The position numbers were made by a program, and so were the translations under genes. The notes beneath the pieces were generated by a model. It had not been told where the DNA came from. It was given only the letters and a program-made list of their open reading frames with translations, and ran no database searches. Positions 28,276 to 37,086 of a stretch of DNA of 64,000 bases are shown piece after piece (position 1 is the first letter of the stretch; every line of letters starts with the position of its first letter). Source of the stretch: Candidatus Omnitrophota bacterium (GTDB lineage Bacteria > Hinthialibacterota > Hinthialibacteria > Hinthialibacterales > Hinthialibacteraceae); the NCBI GenBank assembly GCA_003598175.1, contig QZKN01000002.1, forward strand, positions 1 to 64,000, written 5' to 3'.

Positions 28276-30147
28276 ATGAACGAAAAAATCCCTCGGTTTC
28301 TTGAAATACCCGGCGTTATATTTCTGGTATATGCATTGTTGGCTTTTGTATTCCTGTGGCCGCTTCCGATTCGACTCGGATCGATCATTCCCGCGGAAAC
28401 TCTCGATCCCGGATTGTTTATCTGGCAGATGCATTCGAATTTTCAAGCGTTCGCAAGCGGATTTGGACAACCGTTCGACGGGAACATTTTCCATCCCGAA
28501 CCCCATTCGCGACTCTACACGGAATCGATGTTTTTCGTGGCCGCCTTGATGTGGCCGCTATATTTGTGCGGTGTATCCACCATTGCCTGTTATAATCTCG
28601 CCTGCCTTCTGGCGCTGGCGCTGGCCGGATACGCGGCATGGTCCATCGCTTGTGATGTTACGAACAATAAATTACTTTCACTGGCCGGCGGCGCGATCTT
28701 CGCCTTTTCGACATTTCATCTGGTTTGTCTCAATCGGCCCCCGCTCTTGTTTTCAGGGGTATTACTCCTGGCATTCCGTAATTTGTACCTTTTTTTGCAG
28801 GAGGGTAAAAAAATCCATTGGATCGGTTACCTGATTTTCTCGATTCTCCTGCCGGGTTGTTGCTTTTACTATACATTCTTACATCTCTGGATCACGGTTC
28901 TGCTCCTTATTTTTTACCTCGTATTCAAGAAACGATTCGGTTCCATCCAAAACCACATCCGACTCGGCGTCTGCGTGGCATGGATCGGTCTATTTTATTT
29001 CGTAATCTGGAAATCCTATGTTCCGATCTGGCAACAACAGGTAATTTCCGCAACGGCGACGGATTATTATTATCAAGTGACATCCGCCGCCGTGGCCAAC
29101 TTCATTTGGCCGAATTGGCTGAATATCCATCACACGGCGCTCCCCACTCTTTCCATACCGTTTACGGATCTGGGATTTTTTCCGGGTTTTTATGCGCTGA
29201 TTTTCGTCGGAATCGCCATCTATGCACATTGGCCAAGCCAGTGGATCACGGCCAATCCGACGCGCAGAAAAATCGCAACGATTGTATTCCTCCTCGCATT
29301 CCTATGGCTGTTCCTGATTCTGTACTGTGCGTTATATGGGGGAATATTGACTCGACTGGGGCCGTTGAAAATATCCATTCACAATCTGCACCGGCTACAG
29401 ATGCAATTTGGGATCGTGATCACAGTCGGCTTTTTTCTGCGTTACGAATTTTCCCGGATCGCAATCGGCATGAAACAATCCGCCGACATGCGCTTCCCTG
29501 CCCTTGCGATCGCAGCCCTTTTATCGTTTTGTTTTTGCGGCATGTATCCGCTGCGCTGGCTTACGGAACCGTTTTCTCCCCTTTCCTATTTCCAATTTCA
29601 CGGCCGATTTGGGATTTTCCTGTTGCTGTTCGGCTCCGTCATGGCCGTGATTGGTTTGCAGTTCCTTCTCGAAAAATTCAAGTTGGCCAAATACCAGCTG
29701 ATCGTGTGTGTTTTCATAACGTTTCTTGTGATTGAAGAATGTTGGCCGGGCATCCGCTTTTCCAAAGTCCCCACTCAATCAACCCTAGCGTCGGTTTACA
29801 CCTGGCTGCAAAATCAGGGTGGAGTTCATGTCATCGCCGAATTGCCGATTCACGACAAGCAAAAAAATTCGTGGTATCAATTGAATTCGATTTACCATAA
29901 TAAACAATTAATCAACGGGTACGCCTGGATGGAACCACCCTGGTATGGAAACTTCGGCGCAGAAATGAACCAATTTCCGAGCGATCGGTCAATTCAACGG
30001 CTGAAAGAACACGAAGTCGGCGTCGTCGTCATCCACAAAGAATTTCTGCAGGAAAACGAGTATGTGAGAATCCGCGCGGAGGTGGATTCCCGAACCGATT
30101 TATCATTGGTTTACGAGGATGACAAGTCGTTCGTCGTGCGGCTGTAA
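28276..30147 (+). CDS. Large polytopic membrane protein, glycosyltransferase-C-like
   Basis: 623 residues with about a dozen predicted membrane helices (for example IFLVYALLAFVFLWPLPI, WITVLLLIFYLVF, IATIVFLLAFLWLFLILY) and a soluble C-terminal part of about 130 residues (VHVIAELPIHDKQKNSWYQL). After the first helix is an extracytoplasmic loop with an acidic DPGLFIWQ segment, as in many GT-C enzymes that use lipid-linked sugars. I cannot assign a specific family or substrate. It stands alone, divergent from nagB and convergent with the acyl-ligase fusion. Confidence 0.6.
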   Translation: MNEKIPRFLEIPGVIFLVYALLAFVFLWPLPIRLGSIIPAETLDPGLFIWQMHSNFQAFASGFGQPFDGNIFHPEPHSRLYTESMFFVAALMWPLYLCGVSTIACYNLACLLALALAGYAAWSIACDVTNNKLLSLAGGAIFAFSTFHLVCLNRPPLLFSGVLLLAFRNLYLFLQEGKKIHWIGYLIFSILLPGCCFYYTFLHLWITVLLLIFYLVFKKRFGSIQNHIRLGVCVAWIGLFYFVIWKSYVPIWQQQVISATATDYYYQVTSAAVANFIWPNWLNIHHTALPTLSIPFTDLGFFPGFYALIFVGIAIYAHWPSQWITANPTRRKIATIVFLLAFLWLFLILYCALYGGILTRLGPLKISIHNLHRLQMQFGIVITVGFFLRYEFSRIAIGMKQSADMRFPALAIAALLSFCFCGMYPLRWLTEPFSPLSYFQFHGRFGIFLLLFGSVMAVIGLQFLLEKFKLAKYQLIVCVFITFLVIEECWPGIRFSKVPTQSTLASVYTWLQNQGGVHVIAELPIHDKQKNSWYQLNSIYHNKQLINGYAWMEPPWYGNFGAEMNQFPSDRSIQRLKEHEVGVVVIHKEFLQENEYVRIRAEVDSRTDLSLVYEDDKSFVVRL

Positions 30148-30168
30148 CCATGCGGGATTTCAGCACGA

Positions 30169-32694
30169 TCAGGAGAGCTGATCCTGGAGAAGCTGAATCT
30201 CCTTTTTCACCTGCAGGGCGATTTCCGCGTAGGATTGGTTTTCGAGAATCAGCGGACGCCCAAACGCGATTTTCACTTCCCCGCGTCGGGGAAGGCTATT
30301 GCCGCGCGGCAACACTTTCTCTCCGCCGATAATGGCGACCGGCAAAACGGGAACCTGCAAATTGCGAACCAGGATACCCACGCCTTCGCGAAATTCCCCC
30401 ATTTCTCCGTTCGCAGTGCGCGCGCCTTCGGGAAACAACAGAACGCTCCAGCCCTTATCGATCAATTCTCCCGCATACACCATGCTTTGGCGATACCCAA
30501 CCGTCTGCGGCAACGGAAAGATATTGAAGCCGATCGTGGCGATTTCCCATGCGAGGCTCTTCCCGACTTTTTTAAGCCACGGCGTATCGTCATTCACATC
30601 AAAATATTCTTTCCACGCCGCGGGACAGACTTTCCGCCCGAGATGCGTGGGCAACAGCGTCTGAATCAATGGCGTATCCACGTGACTGGTATGATTGGCA
30701 ACAATGAAAAACGGACCTTTCAGATCACGAAGGTTTTCAAGACCAACACATTTTATTTTGCAAAAGATTTTCAGCGCGGGACGTAAAACAAACCATTCAA
30801 AGCCCAAACGCGCCAAGCGACAGGGAAACGCAAGCGTCCAGCGGCGGAACCGGAGATTGGAGAAGACATCTTTTCTTTCCGCCACCAATTTTTCCAACTC
30901 GGCAACCGTCGTTTCGGGAGTGACCAGATTATCGTCGACATCAATGCGAAATTCATCTTCCAGGCGGGAAATCAATTCCACTCGGTCGATCGAACTCAAT
31001 CCCACTTCCTGCCCGATGCGCGATTCGGGATGGAGTCGGTCCAGATCTACGGATGCCAGCTCACAGAGAATACGCTGCACCGGCGTTCCGGTTTGCGTGG
31101 GTGCAGCCGCCGCTCCAAAATCCTCCAGAGCGATCAGTTTGCGAACCTCGTTTTTCTTAATCTTAAGGGTGGTGGTTTTCGGAAATTCCGATAATTTCCA
31201 TACAGAAAAAGCGCCGATGTGCTGTTCAGCGGGCAATTCCTGATTCGCGAGTTCGATACAGCGTTTGGCATCGACGTCCTGATTTTCGAGCAGCAGCACA
31301 GCATGTACGACATCCTGTTTCTCGCCGGTTCCGATCACACACGCCTCTTTTATATCCGCCTGCTTTTCCAGAACGCGTTCGATATCTTCGGGATGGACGT
31401 TGATCCCGTCGCTGGTGACGATTACATCTTTTTGGCGACCGCGAATATAGAGAACACCGTCCTCGTCGATTTCGCCGATGTCGCCGGTTTTGAACCATCC
31501 GTCTACAAATATCTCGTCATTCAATTCCGGCCGTTTGAAATACCCGCCAAACACATTCGGCCCTTTTGCCTGAATTTCACTGCCTTCTTCCGCCAAACGA
31601 ATTTCCACCTGTTCCAATGGCGGCCCAACCGCACCCAAATGCGTATCTCCCGGCCGCGTCACGGTTAAAACCGGGCTGGTTTCCGTCAAACCATAGCCCT
31701 GCACCACATCAAAGCCGATCCCTTTCCAAAATGTTTCCACCTCGGGATCCAAAGCAGCCCCGCCGCACACGAATAAATGAAAACCGGTGTTGAACCGTTT
31801 ATGGATGGGATAGAAATACAGTTTGCGCATCGTACGTGGGAGTGTTGAAAGAAAACGGAGTCCAAACTTCAGATATCCACGCAACCGTTTTTCTTCCAAC
31901 ACTTTTTCGACTCGCTGCTTAAGGATTGTGAGCAAGCGGGGAACCAAAACCATGACGGTTATGGATTCGCGGCGAAAGACTTCAAACAGCGCCGACGGTT
32001 TCAAAACACGAATGTAAAGAATCGTCCCTCCTCCCGCCAGCGGCGTCCAAAAACCGCCGGTTTGCTCCAGCGCATGGCTGAGAGGAAGGGCGGAGAGAAG
32101 GTGATACGTCTCATTCGTTGGAATGATTTTCAAGATATCGGTCACATTCGCCGCCAAATTTCGATGCGTGAGCATCACCCCCTTCGGATTGCCGGTGGTT
32201 CCGGACGTATAGACAATTTCCACCAAATCGTGGGGTGCGATTTCCGGCAACTCCGCTAATGGCTCGATTTTCCGCAGTTGATCAAACAGGACTTCAATGA
32301 AAAAAGTCGGGATCGCCAGGCCGGGATCGCCTTTGTATTGCGTTCGGATCAACAGTTTCGCTTCCGTCTCCCGGCTAACTCGATTGACGAAATCGGCGGT
32401 GTTTCTGGCATCCAGCGGAACCAGAACGACGCCGCTTGTCACGCAGGCAAAATAAATCACCGCCCATTCCGGACTGTTGGAAGCCCAAAGCAGAATGCAA
32501 TCCCCTTTCCGGATTCCTTTTTCATGAAAAAAGGCCATACAGCGAAGCGACAAATCATAAATGTCCCGATACGAATAACGCAGAATACGAAACCCGGTAA
32601 ACAGGCGTAACGCCTCCTGCTCCCCTCGCTCCGGAAACAACCTGACAATGTCCACCAGAGTGGCAAACTCCATCGACTTACTGGAACATGACAT
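30169..32694 (-). CDS. Acyl-CoA/ACP synthetase - acyl carrier - PlsC acyltransferase fusion
   Basis: About 841 residues with three functions. Residues 1-530 are an AMP-forming ligase (YTSGTTGNPKGVMLTHRN, GYGLTETSPV, WFKTGDIG, and LKIKKNEVRKL with the C-terminal lysine). Residues about 560-630 are an acyl-carrier-like domain with the phosphopantetheine serine in GLSSIDRVEL. Residues 650-841 are a 1-acylglycerol-phosphate acyltransferase domain (NHTSHVDTPL and FPEGARTANGEMGEF). The order resembles a reversed Aas protein with a carrier inserted, suggesting that a fatty acid is activated, tethered and passed to a lysolipid on one chain. The track start adds 31 residues, 18 of them coded by an intergenic repeat; the ATG at 32694 is preferred. 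Confidence 0.88.
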   Translation of the reverse strand: MSCSSKSMEFATLVDIVRLFPERGEQEALRLFTGFRILRYSYRDIYDLSLRCMAFFHEKGIRKGDCILLWASNSPEWAVIYFACVTSGVVLVPLDARNTADFVNRVSRETEAKLLIRTQYKGDPGLAIPTFFIEVLFDQLRKIEPLAELPEIAPHDLVEIVYTSGTTGNPKGVMLTHRNLAANVTDILKIIPTNETYHLLSALPLSHALEQTGGFWTPLAGGGTILYIRVLKPSALFEVFRRESITVMVLVPRLLTILKQRVEKVLEEKRLRGYLKFGLRFLSTLPRTMRKLYFYPIHKRFNTGFHLFVCGGAALDPEVETFWKGIGFDVVQGYGLTETSPVLTVTRPGDTHLGAVGPPLEQVEIRLAEEGSEIQAKGPNVFGGYFKRPELNDEIFVDGWFKTGDIGEIDEDGVLYIRGRQKDVIVTSDGINVHPEDIERVLEKQADIKEACVIGTGEKQDVVHAVLLLENQDVDAKRCIELANQELPAEQHIGAFSVWKLSEFPKTTTLKIKKNEVRKLIALEDFGAAAAPTQTGTPVQRILCELASVDLDRLHPESRIGQEVGLSSIDRVELISRLEDEFRIDVDDNLVTPETTVAELEKLVAERKDVFSNLRFRRWTLAFPCRLARLGFEWFVLRPALKIFCKIKCVGLENLRDLKGPFFIVANHTSHVDTPLIQTLLPTHLGRKVCPAAWKEYFDVNDDTPWLKKVGKSLAWEIATIGFNIFPLPQTVGYRQSMVYAGELIDKGWSVLLFPEGARTANGEMGEFREGVGILVRNLQVPVLPVAIIGGEKVLPRGNSLPRRGEVKIAFGRPLILENQSYAEIALQVKKEIQLLQDQLS

Positions 32695-32737
32695 AACAAT
32701 CACCCTGCCTATTACAATAAAAATAAACACCATAAAC

Positions 32738-32789
32738 GGGTAAAGCAAGCGTCCCGCTTGTATTTTGGTAAAGCAAGCGTCCTGCATGT
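32738..32789. repeat. Intergenic element, two direct half copies (GGTAAAGCAAGCGTC)
   Basis: GGTAAAGCAAGCGTCCCGCTTG at 32739 and GGTAAAGCAAGCGTCCTGCATG at 32767 are direct copies of the dispersed intergenic element. They lie upstream of the acyl-ligase fusion and are wrongly included in its ORF-track frame. Confidence 0.85.
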
Positions 32790-32812
32790 AAACAACATCC
32801 CGCTGGTACTTT

Positions 32813-34462
32813 TCATTCCCGACCGGCTACACGGATCCCTTCCTCTTCATCCACAAATACCATAAGAATACTCCCAATCACGAAAAAGAGAATCACGACA
32901 GAGACCCCCACCCGTTGGGAATCAAATAACGACGTTAACGATCCCAATAAAAATGGCCCCATAAACGCGGTCGCCTTTCCGGAAAACGCAAAAAAGCCAT
33001 AAAATTCATTTTCCTTGTCCGGCGGAACAATACGCCCCATCAACGAGCGGCTGGCAGACTGATTGGGGCCGGAAAAAATCCCGATGATCATTCCGGCGAT
33101 CCAAAACAAGAGGGGAAAAAACCGTTGGATGCCGTCGGGAAACAGATCTTCGAGAAGATAACGATTCAAACGATGCAAATCTTCTTTTTGCGGCTTGCTG
33201 TCAAGTAATTCCCTGGTTTTATTTCGCAGCGTCATCGTGCTGAAGGTTTCCGCCTCATGAAAATCATCGCTTTGGATCATCCGGTTCAAATCAAGGATCA
33301 AGGCGTCTTGCAGAGATTCCGAAAGCGGACCGGCGCCATCATATTCATCCAACAATTCGCGCGTGGCGGGAGCCAATTGGTTATAGACATACGTGGTTTG
33401 TGAATTCGCATGGACTTTCAATGTTCCGGCCAATTCCGCAGGATTGCGCAGATCGTCGCCGGTCAGCGTCGATGAACCATTCGGAGCGAACACGGCAAGC
33501 AGAGAGGCGAGCATCAGGCCGATCAGGCTGATTTGAATGGTCTTTTTACCGCCCAACTTATCGTCGAGAAATCCCAACACGAACGCTCCCAATCCCGCTG
33601 TAATATTCAGGATAATCCCAAATACAATGATTTCCGTATCGCTGAAATAAAATGTCCCCACCGCATAAATGCCGCCGAAAGCAAAAATCGTGATCAATCC
33701 GTCGTTATAAACCAGATGCGTGAAAAGAAACCGAACAATTTGTTTGTAGCGTTTGATTTCGCGAAACGTATCGACAAGTTGCTTAAGGCCGGCGGCCAGG
33801 ATTTTTTCTCCTTTTGCGGCGACGCGAGATTTGTCTTCCTTCACCCACAAAAAAATCGGAATACTGAAAACGAGAAACCAAACGGCGACGATCAGATTGG
33901 TGGCGCGAATGTTCTCAAAATTTTCTTTCGAAATGCCAAACCACGGATTTTCCGGACTCACGAATCCGACCAGAGCGATGACCAAAGCCAACAAACCGCC
34001 GAAATATCCGAACGACCAGCCATACCCGGATACGCGGCCGATCCGATCCTGCGAGCAGATGTCGGGCAGGAACGCATTATAGAAAACGCAGCCGAGTTCA
34101 TACGCAATATTGGCGATCACAAAAATGAACAGGGCTTTCGTGGTCTGTCCCGGAAGAATCCCGAATAAAAGCGTCGAGCCGAGGATCGTAATGACGGTCA
34201 TCATCAATAAAAGCAGTTTGCGATATCCCCCACGGTCAGAGATGGCGCCGAGAAATGGAGAGAGTAAGGCGACCACGATTGCCGTCAACGTGACGCCTCG
34301 CGACCATAATGTGGTCCCCACAGTAGTATTTTCCGCTACAACTTCCGTGAAATATGTCGCAAAAATAAAGGTGACAACCAGCGTCGTGAAAGCAGAATTG
34401 GCAAAGTCGTACAAACTCCAGGAAAAAACGGCGAGACGATCATTTTTTCGGGTAGCGCCCAT
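32813..34462 (-). CDS. UMF1-family MFS transporter with soluble insert
   Basis: 549 residues of the UMF1/Atg22-like branch of the major facilitator superfamily. The family opening FSWSLYDFANSAFTTLVVTF is clear, followed by paired helices (VALLSPFLGAISDRGGYRKL, LGCVFYNAFLPDICS). Between the two halves of the C-terminal bundle there is a hydrophilic insert of about 110 residues (from NGSSTLTGDDLRNPAELAG to KEDLHRLNRYLLEDLFPDG), longer than usual. AAAGGATC precedes the ATG. In yeast, Atg22 exports amino acids; bacterial substrates are not established. Confidence 0.82.
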   Translation of the reverse strand: MGATRKNDRLAVFSWSLYDFANSAFTTLVVTFIFATYFTEVVAENTTVGTTLWSRGVTLTAIVVALLSPFLGAISDRGGYRKLLLLMMTVITILGSTLLFGILPGQTTKALFIFVIANIAYELGCVFYNAFLPDICSQDRIGRVSGYGWSFGYFGGLLALVIALVGFVSPENPWFGISKENFENIRATNLIVAVWFLVFSIPIFLWVKEDKSRVAAKGEKILAAGLKQLVDTFREIKRYKQIVRFLFTHLVYNDGLITIFAFGGIYAVGTFYFSDTEIIVFGIILNITAGLGAFVLGFLDDKLGGKKTIQISLIGLMLASLLAVFAPNGSSTLTGDDLRNPAELAGTLKVHANSQTTYVYNQLAPATRELLDEYDGAGPLSESLQDALILDLNRMIQSDDFHEAETFSTMTLRNKTRELLDSKPQKEDLHRLNRYLLEDLFPDGIQRFFPLLFWIAGMIIGIFSGPNQSASRSLMGRIVPPDKENEFYGFFAFSGKATAFMGPFLLGSLTSLFDSQRVGVSVVILFFVIGSILMVFVDEEEGIRVAGRE

Positions 34463-34499
34463 TTCATGATCCTTTCCGGAAGATAAGATCGGAACGGCA

Positions 34500-35312
34500 T
34501 TATATATTGTTTTCCGGATTCTGAATATTCATTCGACGCAAATCAACAGAATCGTTCCCTGCGCTCAAATAGCGGAGGATTGTATTCTTGTCAACAGCTT
34601 TTTCGGAATGAAAAACGCACAACCGGCGGCACAGATTTCGCAATTCCCGTACATTTCCGGGATAGGCATAATCGAGCAGAAAATTCTCCGCATCCTTCTT
34701 CAAACGATCCCGGCTTCCTTTTCCCATAAAATGATGAAACAGAAGCAACGCATCCCCATCTCGCTTCCTCAACGGCGGCGTGAGGATTGGAATGACGTTC
34801 AAGCGGTCAAACAAATCGGGCAGAAAATGACCGCGAGCGGCTTCACGCCGCAAATTACGGTTGGTGGCGGCGAGTATGCGCGTGTGAATCCGCCGATGGG
34901 AGACCGCGCCGACGCGGGCAACCGTTTGTTCTTCCAGAAACCGCAGAAATCGCCCTTGAATTTCGATCGGAAGCGAGCCGATTTCATCCAGAAAAAGAGT
35001 CCCGCCATCCGCCGATTCGAGAAAACCGACATGACGGTTGACCGCGCCGGTGAACGCTCCACGTTCGTGTCCGAAAAGAACGGATTCCACCGTCGAAGCA
35101 TTCAATGCGGCGCAATCGACGATCACCAGATTGCCGCCCTTCGTCGGTCCGGATTTGTGTATGGCATGCGCCAGCAGTTCTTTTCCCGTCCCCCGTTCTC
35201 CGGTCAATAAAATCGTATCCCACAGCGGCGCGGCGGAAAACACACAATCCGCCAGGTCCTGCATCGCCTGACTCCGGCCAATAATTTTGAACTTGCCGAG
35301 ATCATACTTCAT
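34500..35312 (-). CDS. Stand-alone sigma-54 activator AAA+ domain
   Basis: 270 residues that consist almost only of the AAA+ ATPase of sigma-54 enhancer-binding proteins. Walker A is TGERGTGKELLAHAI, the GAFTGA loop that contacts sigma-54 is intact (FGHERGAFTGAVN), Walker B is GGTLFLDEIG, and the arginine-finger/sensor region includes PGNVRELRNLCRRL. There is neither a receiver or sensor domain in front nor a DNA-binding helix-turn-helix behind. A GGAGG lies 9 nt before the ATG. Such bare activators can work from solution or with a partner, or the gene may be a truncated NtrC-type regulator. Its neighbours give no target. Confidence 0.88.
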   Translation of the reverse strand: MKYDLGKFKIIGRSQAMQDLADCVFSAAPLWDTILLTGERGTGKELLAHAIHKSGPTKGGNLVIVDCAALNASTVESVLFGHERGAFTGAVNRHVGFLESADGGTLFLDEIGSLPIEIQGRFLRFLEEQTVARVGAVSHRRIHTRILAATNRNLRREAARGHFLPDLFDRLNVIPILTPPLRKRDGDALLLFHHFMGKGSRDRLKKDAENFLLDYAYPGNVRELRNLCRRLCVFHSEKAVDKNTILRYLSAGNDSVDLRRMNIQNPENNI

Positions 35313-35374
35313 ATTCAGAATCCTCCATATAAACCGTCATGACCAATTAATCACAACGAAGGATGAAAACCAGG

Positions 35375-35426
35375 TTGTGGTGCGGACCTCCGGTCTGCAC
35401 GTGCAGACCGGAGATCCGCACCACAA
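35375..35426. repeat. Long near-perfect palindrome (52 nt)
   Basis: Arms of 26 nt, beginning TTGTGGTGCGGACC, match with a single mismatch and no loop. It is followed by a run of T residues and could also end plus-strand transcription. It lies in the 300-nt gap 35313-35612 between the AAA+ gene and the antitoxin; nothing else was found there. Confidence 0.85.
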
Positions 35427-35612
35427 TTTTTTTATGTAAATTCCTTTGCGTATGGAAGGAAATATACCCCATTCCCCATCCCCAATTCATCCACCAACCG
35501 TCCCCTTTTTGTCGCCATTTTGTCGCCTTTTCAGTATTTGCGGTTGACCGGTTTGGCGGATACTTTAATAATAGGTAATAGGAACAGATGGAGTGAAAGG
35601 ATTGTATCCATT

Positions 35613-35900
35613 ATGAGCGTCCAGACTAAAGAACCGGATATTGAATTCGTTAAAAATGAACTTCATGCGCTGATCGAAATGATCCCGAAAGCAGATATGT
35701 ATACGGCGATACGTTTCTTGCGTTATCTGGTCGAGTATAACAGTGATCCATTGCTTGTCACACTTGCCAGTGCGCCTATCGATAACGAACTATCAACTCC
35801 TGAAGAAGAAGCCGAACTGCTGGAAGCAAAAAACGAGTTAGATAAGGGGGAATTGTTTTCATTAGAGGAAGTTAAAGTACAACTACTTGGAGATGACTAA
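35613..35900 (+). CDS. Antitoxin-like protein of a RelE/ParE-type module
   Basis: 95 residues from the ATG at 35613. An N-terminal helical part (VKNELHALIEMIPKADMYTA) is followed by the acidic tail typical of antitoxins that wrap around RelE-type toxins (SAPIDNELSTPEEEAELLEA, then SLEEVKVQLLGDD). The stop codon overlaps the ATG of the next gene by one base (TAATG), the classical coupling of an antitoxin with its toxin. The toxin behind it is a chimera, so this antitoxin may have lost its target. GAAAGGATTG stands upstream of the start. Confidence 0.75.
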   Translation: MSVQTKEPDIEFVKNELHALIEMIPKADMYTAIRFLRYLVEYNSDPLLVTLASAPIDNELSTPEEEAELLEAKNELDKGELFSLEEVKVQLLGDD

Positions 35901-36292
35901 TGGTTTGGCAGGTTGAATTGACAAAGGGGGCTTACAAAACATTATCCAAGATGGAAAAACAAGATCGCAAAGCCATCATCGCGGCGTTGGAACGTATGAT
36001 TGTTGAACCTCAACTTGCCGCTATTGTGGAAGAAGAACCGTTGATTCCGAAAGAAAATGTGGTGGCGCGCAACGTCCGGGTGGGAGGAAAATGGCTGGAT
36101 TTGCAAGGCGTCAAAGAGGAGTGGGTCACGTTCGACAACAATTTTATCGAAGGCGATCCCGGTTTTCTCGATCCGGCTAACTTGAACTTCCAATTACGCG
36201 AGGATTCGCCGGTGTATCCGTTGGGTTTCAAACGAATTCCGGTCGAACGGATTGGTTTGTGCATGGATGAATATCGTACTTTTTTAGAATAA
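35900..36292 (+). pseudogene. Chimera: truncated RelE-type toxin fused to the end of a beta-helix protein
   Basis: 130 residues in one open frame but from two sources. Residues 1-37 (VWQVELTKGAYKTLSKMEKQ, DRKAIIAALERMI) are the N-terminal helices of a RelE/ParE-type toxin. From about residue 38 the sequence (AAIVEEEPLIPKENVVARNV, GDPGFLDPANLNFQLREDSP, GFKRIPVERIGL) is the characteristic C-terminal end of right-handed beta-helix proteins of planctomycete-like bacteria. The toxin's beta-sheet and catalytic residues are absent. The junction falls near nt 36010-36020 and probably reflects a deletion that joined two genes in frame. It is unlikely to be an active toxin. Confidence 0.72.
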
Positions 36293-36313
36293 TAAAAGGA
36301 ATCGAGGCCCATT

Positions 36314-37015
36314 ATGAATTTGGATGAATTCGAGGCATTGACCCGGCGTCGCCGAGCGGTGCGGCATTTCAAACCCGATCCCATCGCGGACGATTTGTTG
36401 CATCGCCTGCTCGATGCCGCGCATTGGGCGCCCAGCGGGTACAATCTCCAACCGACTCATTTTGTCATCGCAAAAGATGCGGAAATTAAAGAAGAATTGT
36501 GGAAAGCCTGTCTGCAGCAAAGGCAGGTAAAAGAAGCGCCCGCCACCATTGTATTTACCGGCGATCGCAACGTGGTGGAGAATCACTTTGAAACGATCAT
36601 CGCGATGGAGCGGGAAACGGGAGCGATAAATCCGGATTACGAGAAACTCTATCGCACATTTGTCCCCCTGGCGTTTTCGCACGCGCCGGCCGGTTTGGGT
36701 TGGTTATGGAAAGCCGCCATCCTTCCCCTGCTTCAATTCTTCCGCCCGATTCCGAATATGCCCGCCGTCCACAAACGCTATTGGCTGGCAAAACAGACGC
36801 TGCTGTCCGCAATGGTCTTCATGCTGGCGGCGGAATCGGCGGGATTGGCAACCGCGCCGATGGAAGGATTCGACGAACGGCGAGTGAAAAAAGTCCTGAA
36901 AATTCCCGCATCGCATATCGTGCCTTTGGTCATATCGATCGGGTATGCGCAAGAGGGAAATTTAATAAAAACACGCCTGCCGGTAAAGCAGTTGATTCAT
37001 GAAAATAGCTGGTGA
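36314..37015 (+). CDS. Nitroreductase-family FMN oxidoreductase
   Basis: 233 residues. The N-terminus RRRAVRHFKPDPIADDLLHR and AAHWAPSGYNLQPTHFVIA are the flavin-binding segments of the nitroreductase family, and LAAESAGLATAPMEGFDERR is the second FMN-contact region. Relatives use NAD(P)H to reduce nitro compounds, quinones or flavins. A middle segment (GLGWLWKAAILPLLQFFRP) is more hydrophobic than usual and may form the lid over the active site. It starts 21 nt after the chimera; no cofactor-specific partner is nearby. Confidence 0.88.
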   Translation: MNLDEFEALTRRRRAVRHFKPDPIADDLLHRLLDAAHWAPSGYNLQPTHFVIAKDAEIKEELWKACLQQRQVKEAPATIVFTGDRNVVENHFETIIAMERETGAINPDYEKLYRTFVPLAFSHAPAGLGWLWKAAILPLLQFFRPIPNMPAVHKRYWLAKQTLLSAMVFMLAAESAGLATAPMEGFDERRVKKVLKIPASHIVPLVISIGYAQEGNLIKTRLPVKQLIHENSW

Positions 37016-37086
37016 AGTATTTTGGCGCCTGGATACGTTCTATAGGTTGAGCCATCCTCTCACTTATATTTTTAGGAAAATCTCTC

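Noticed and set aside
28818-29735. 305-residue plus-strand ORF inside the membrane protein gene
   Set aside because: Alternative frame of the 28276-30147 gene, with no hydrophobic pattern or ribosome site.
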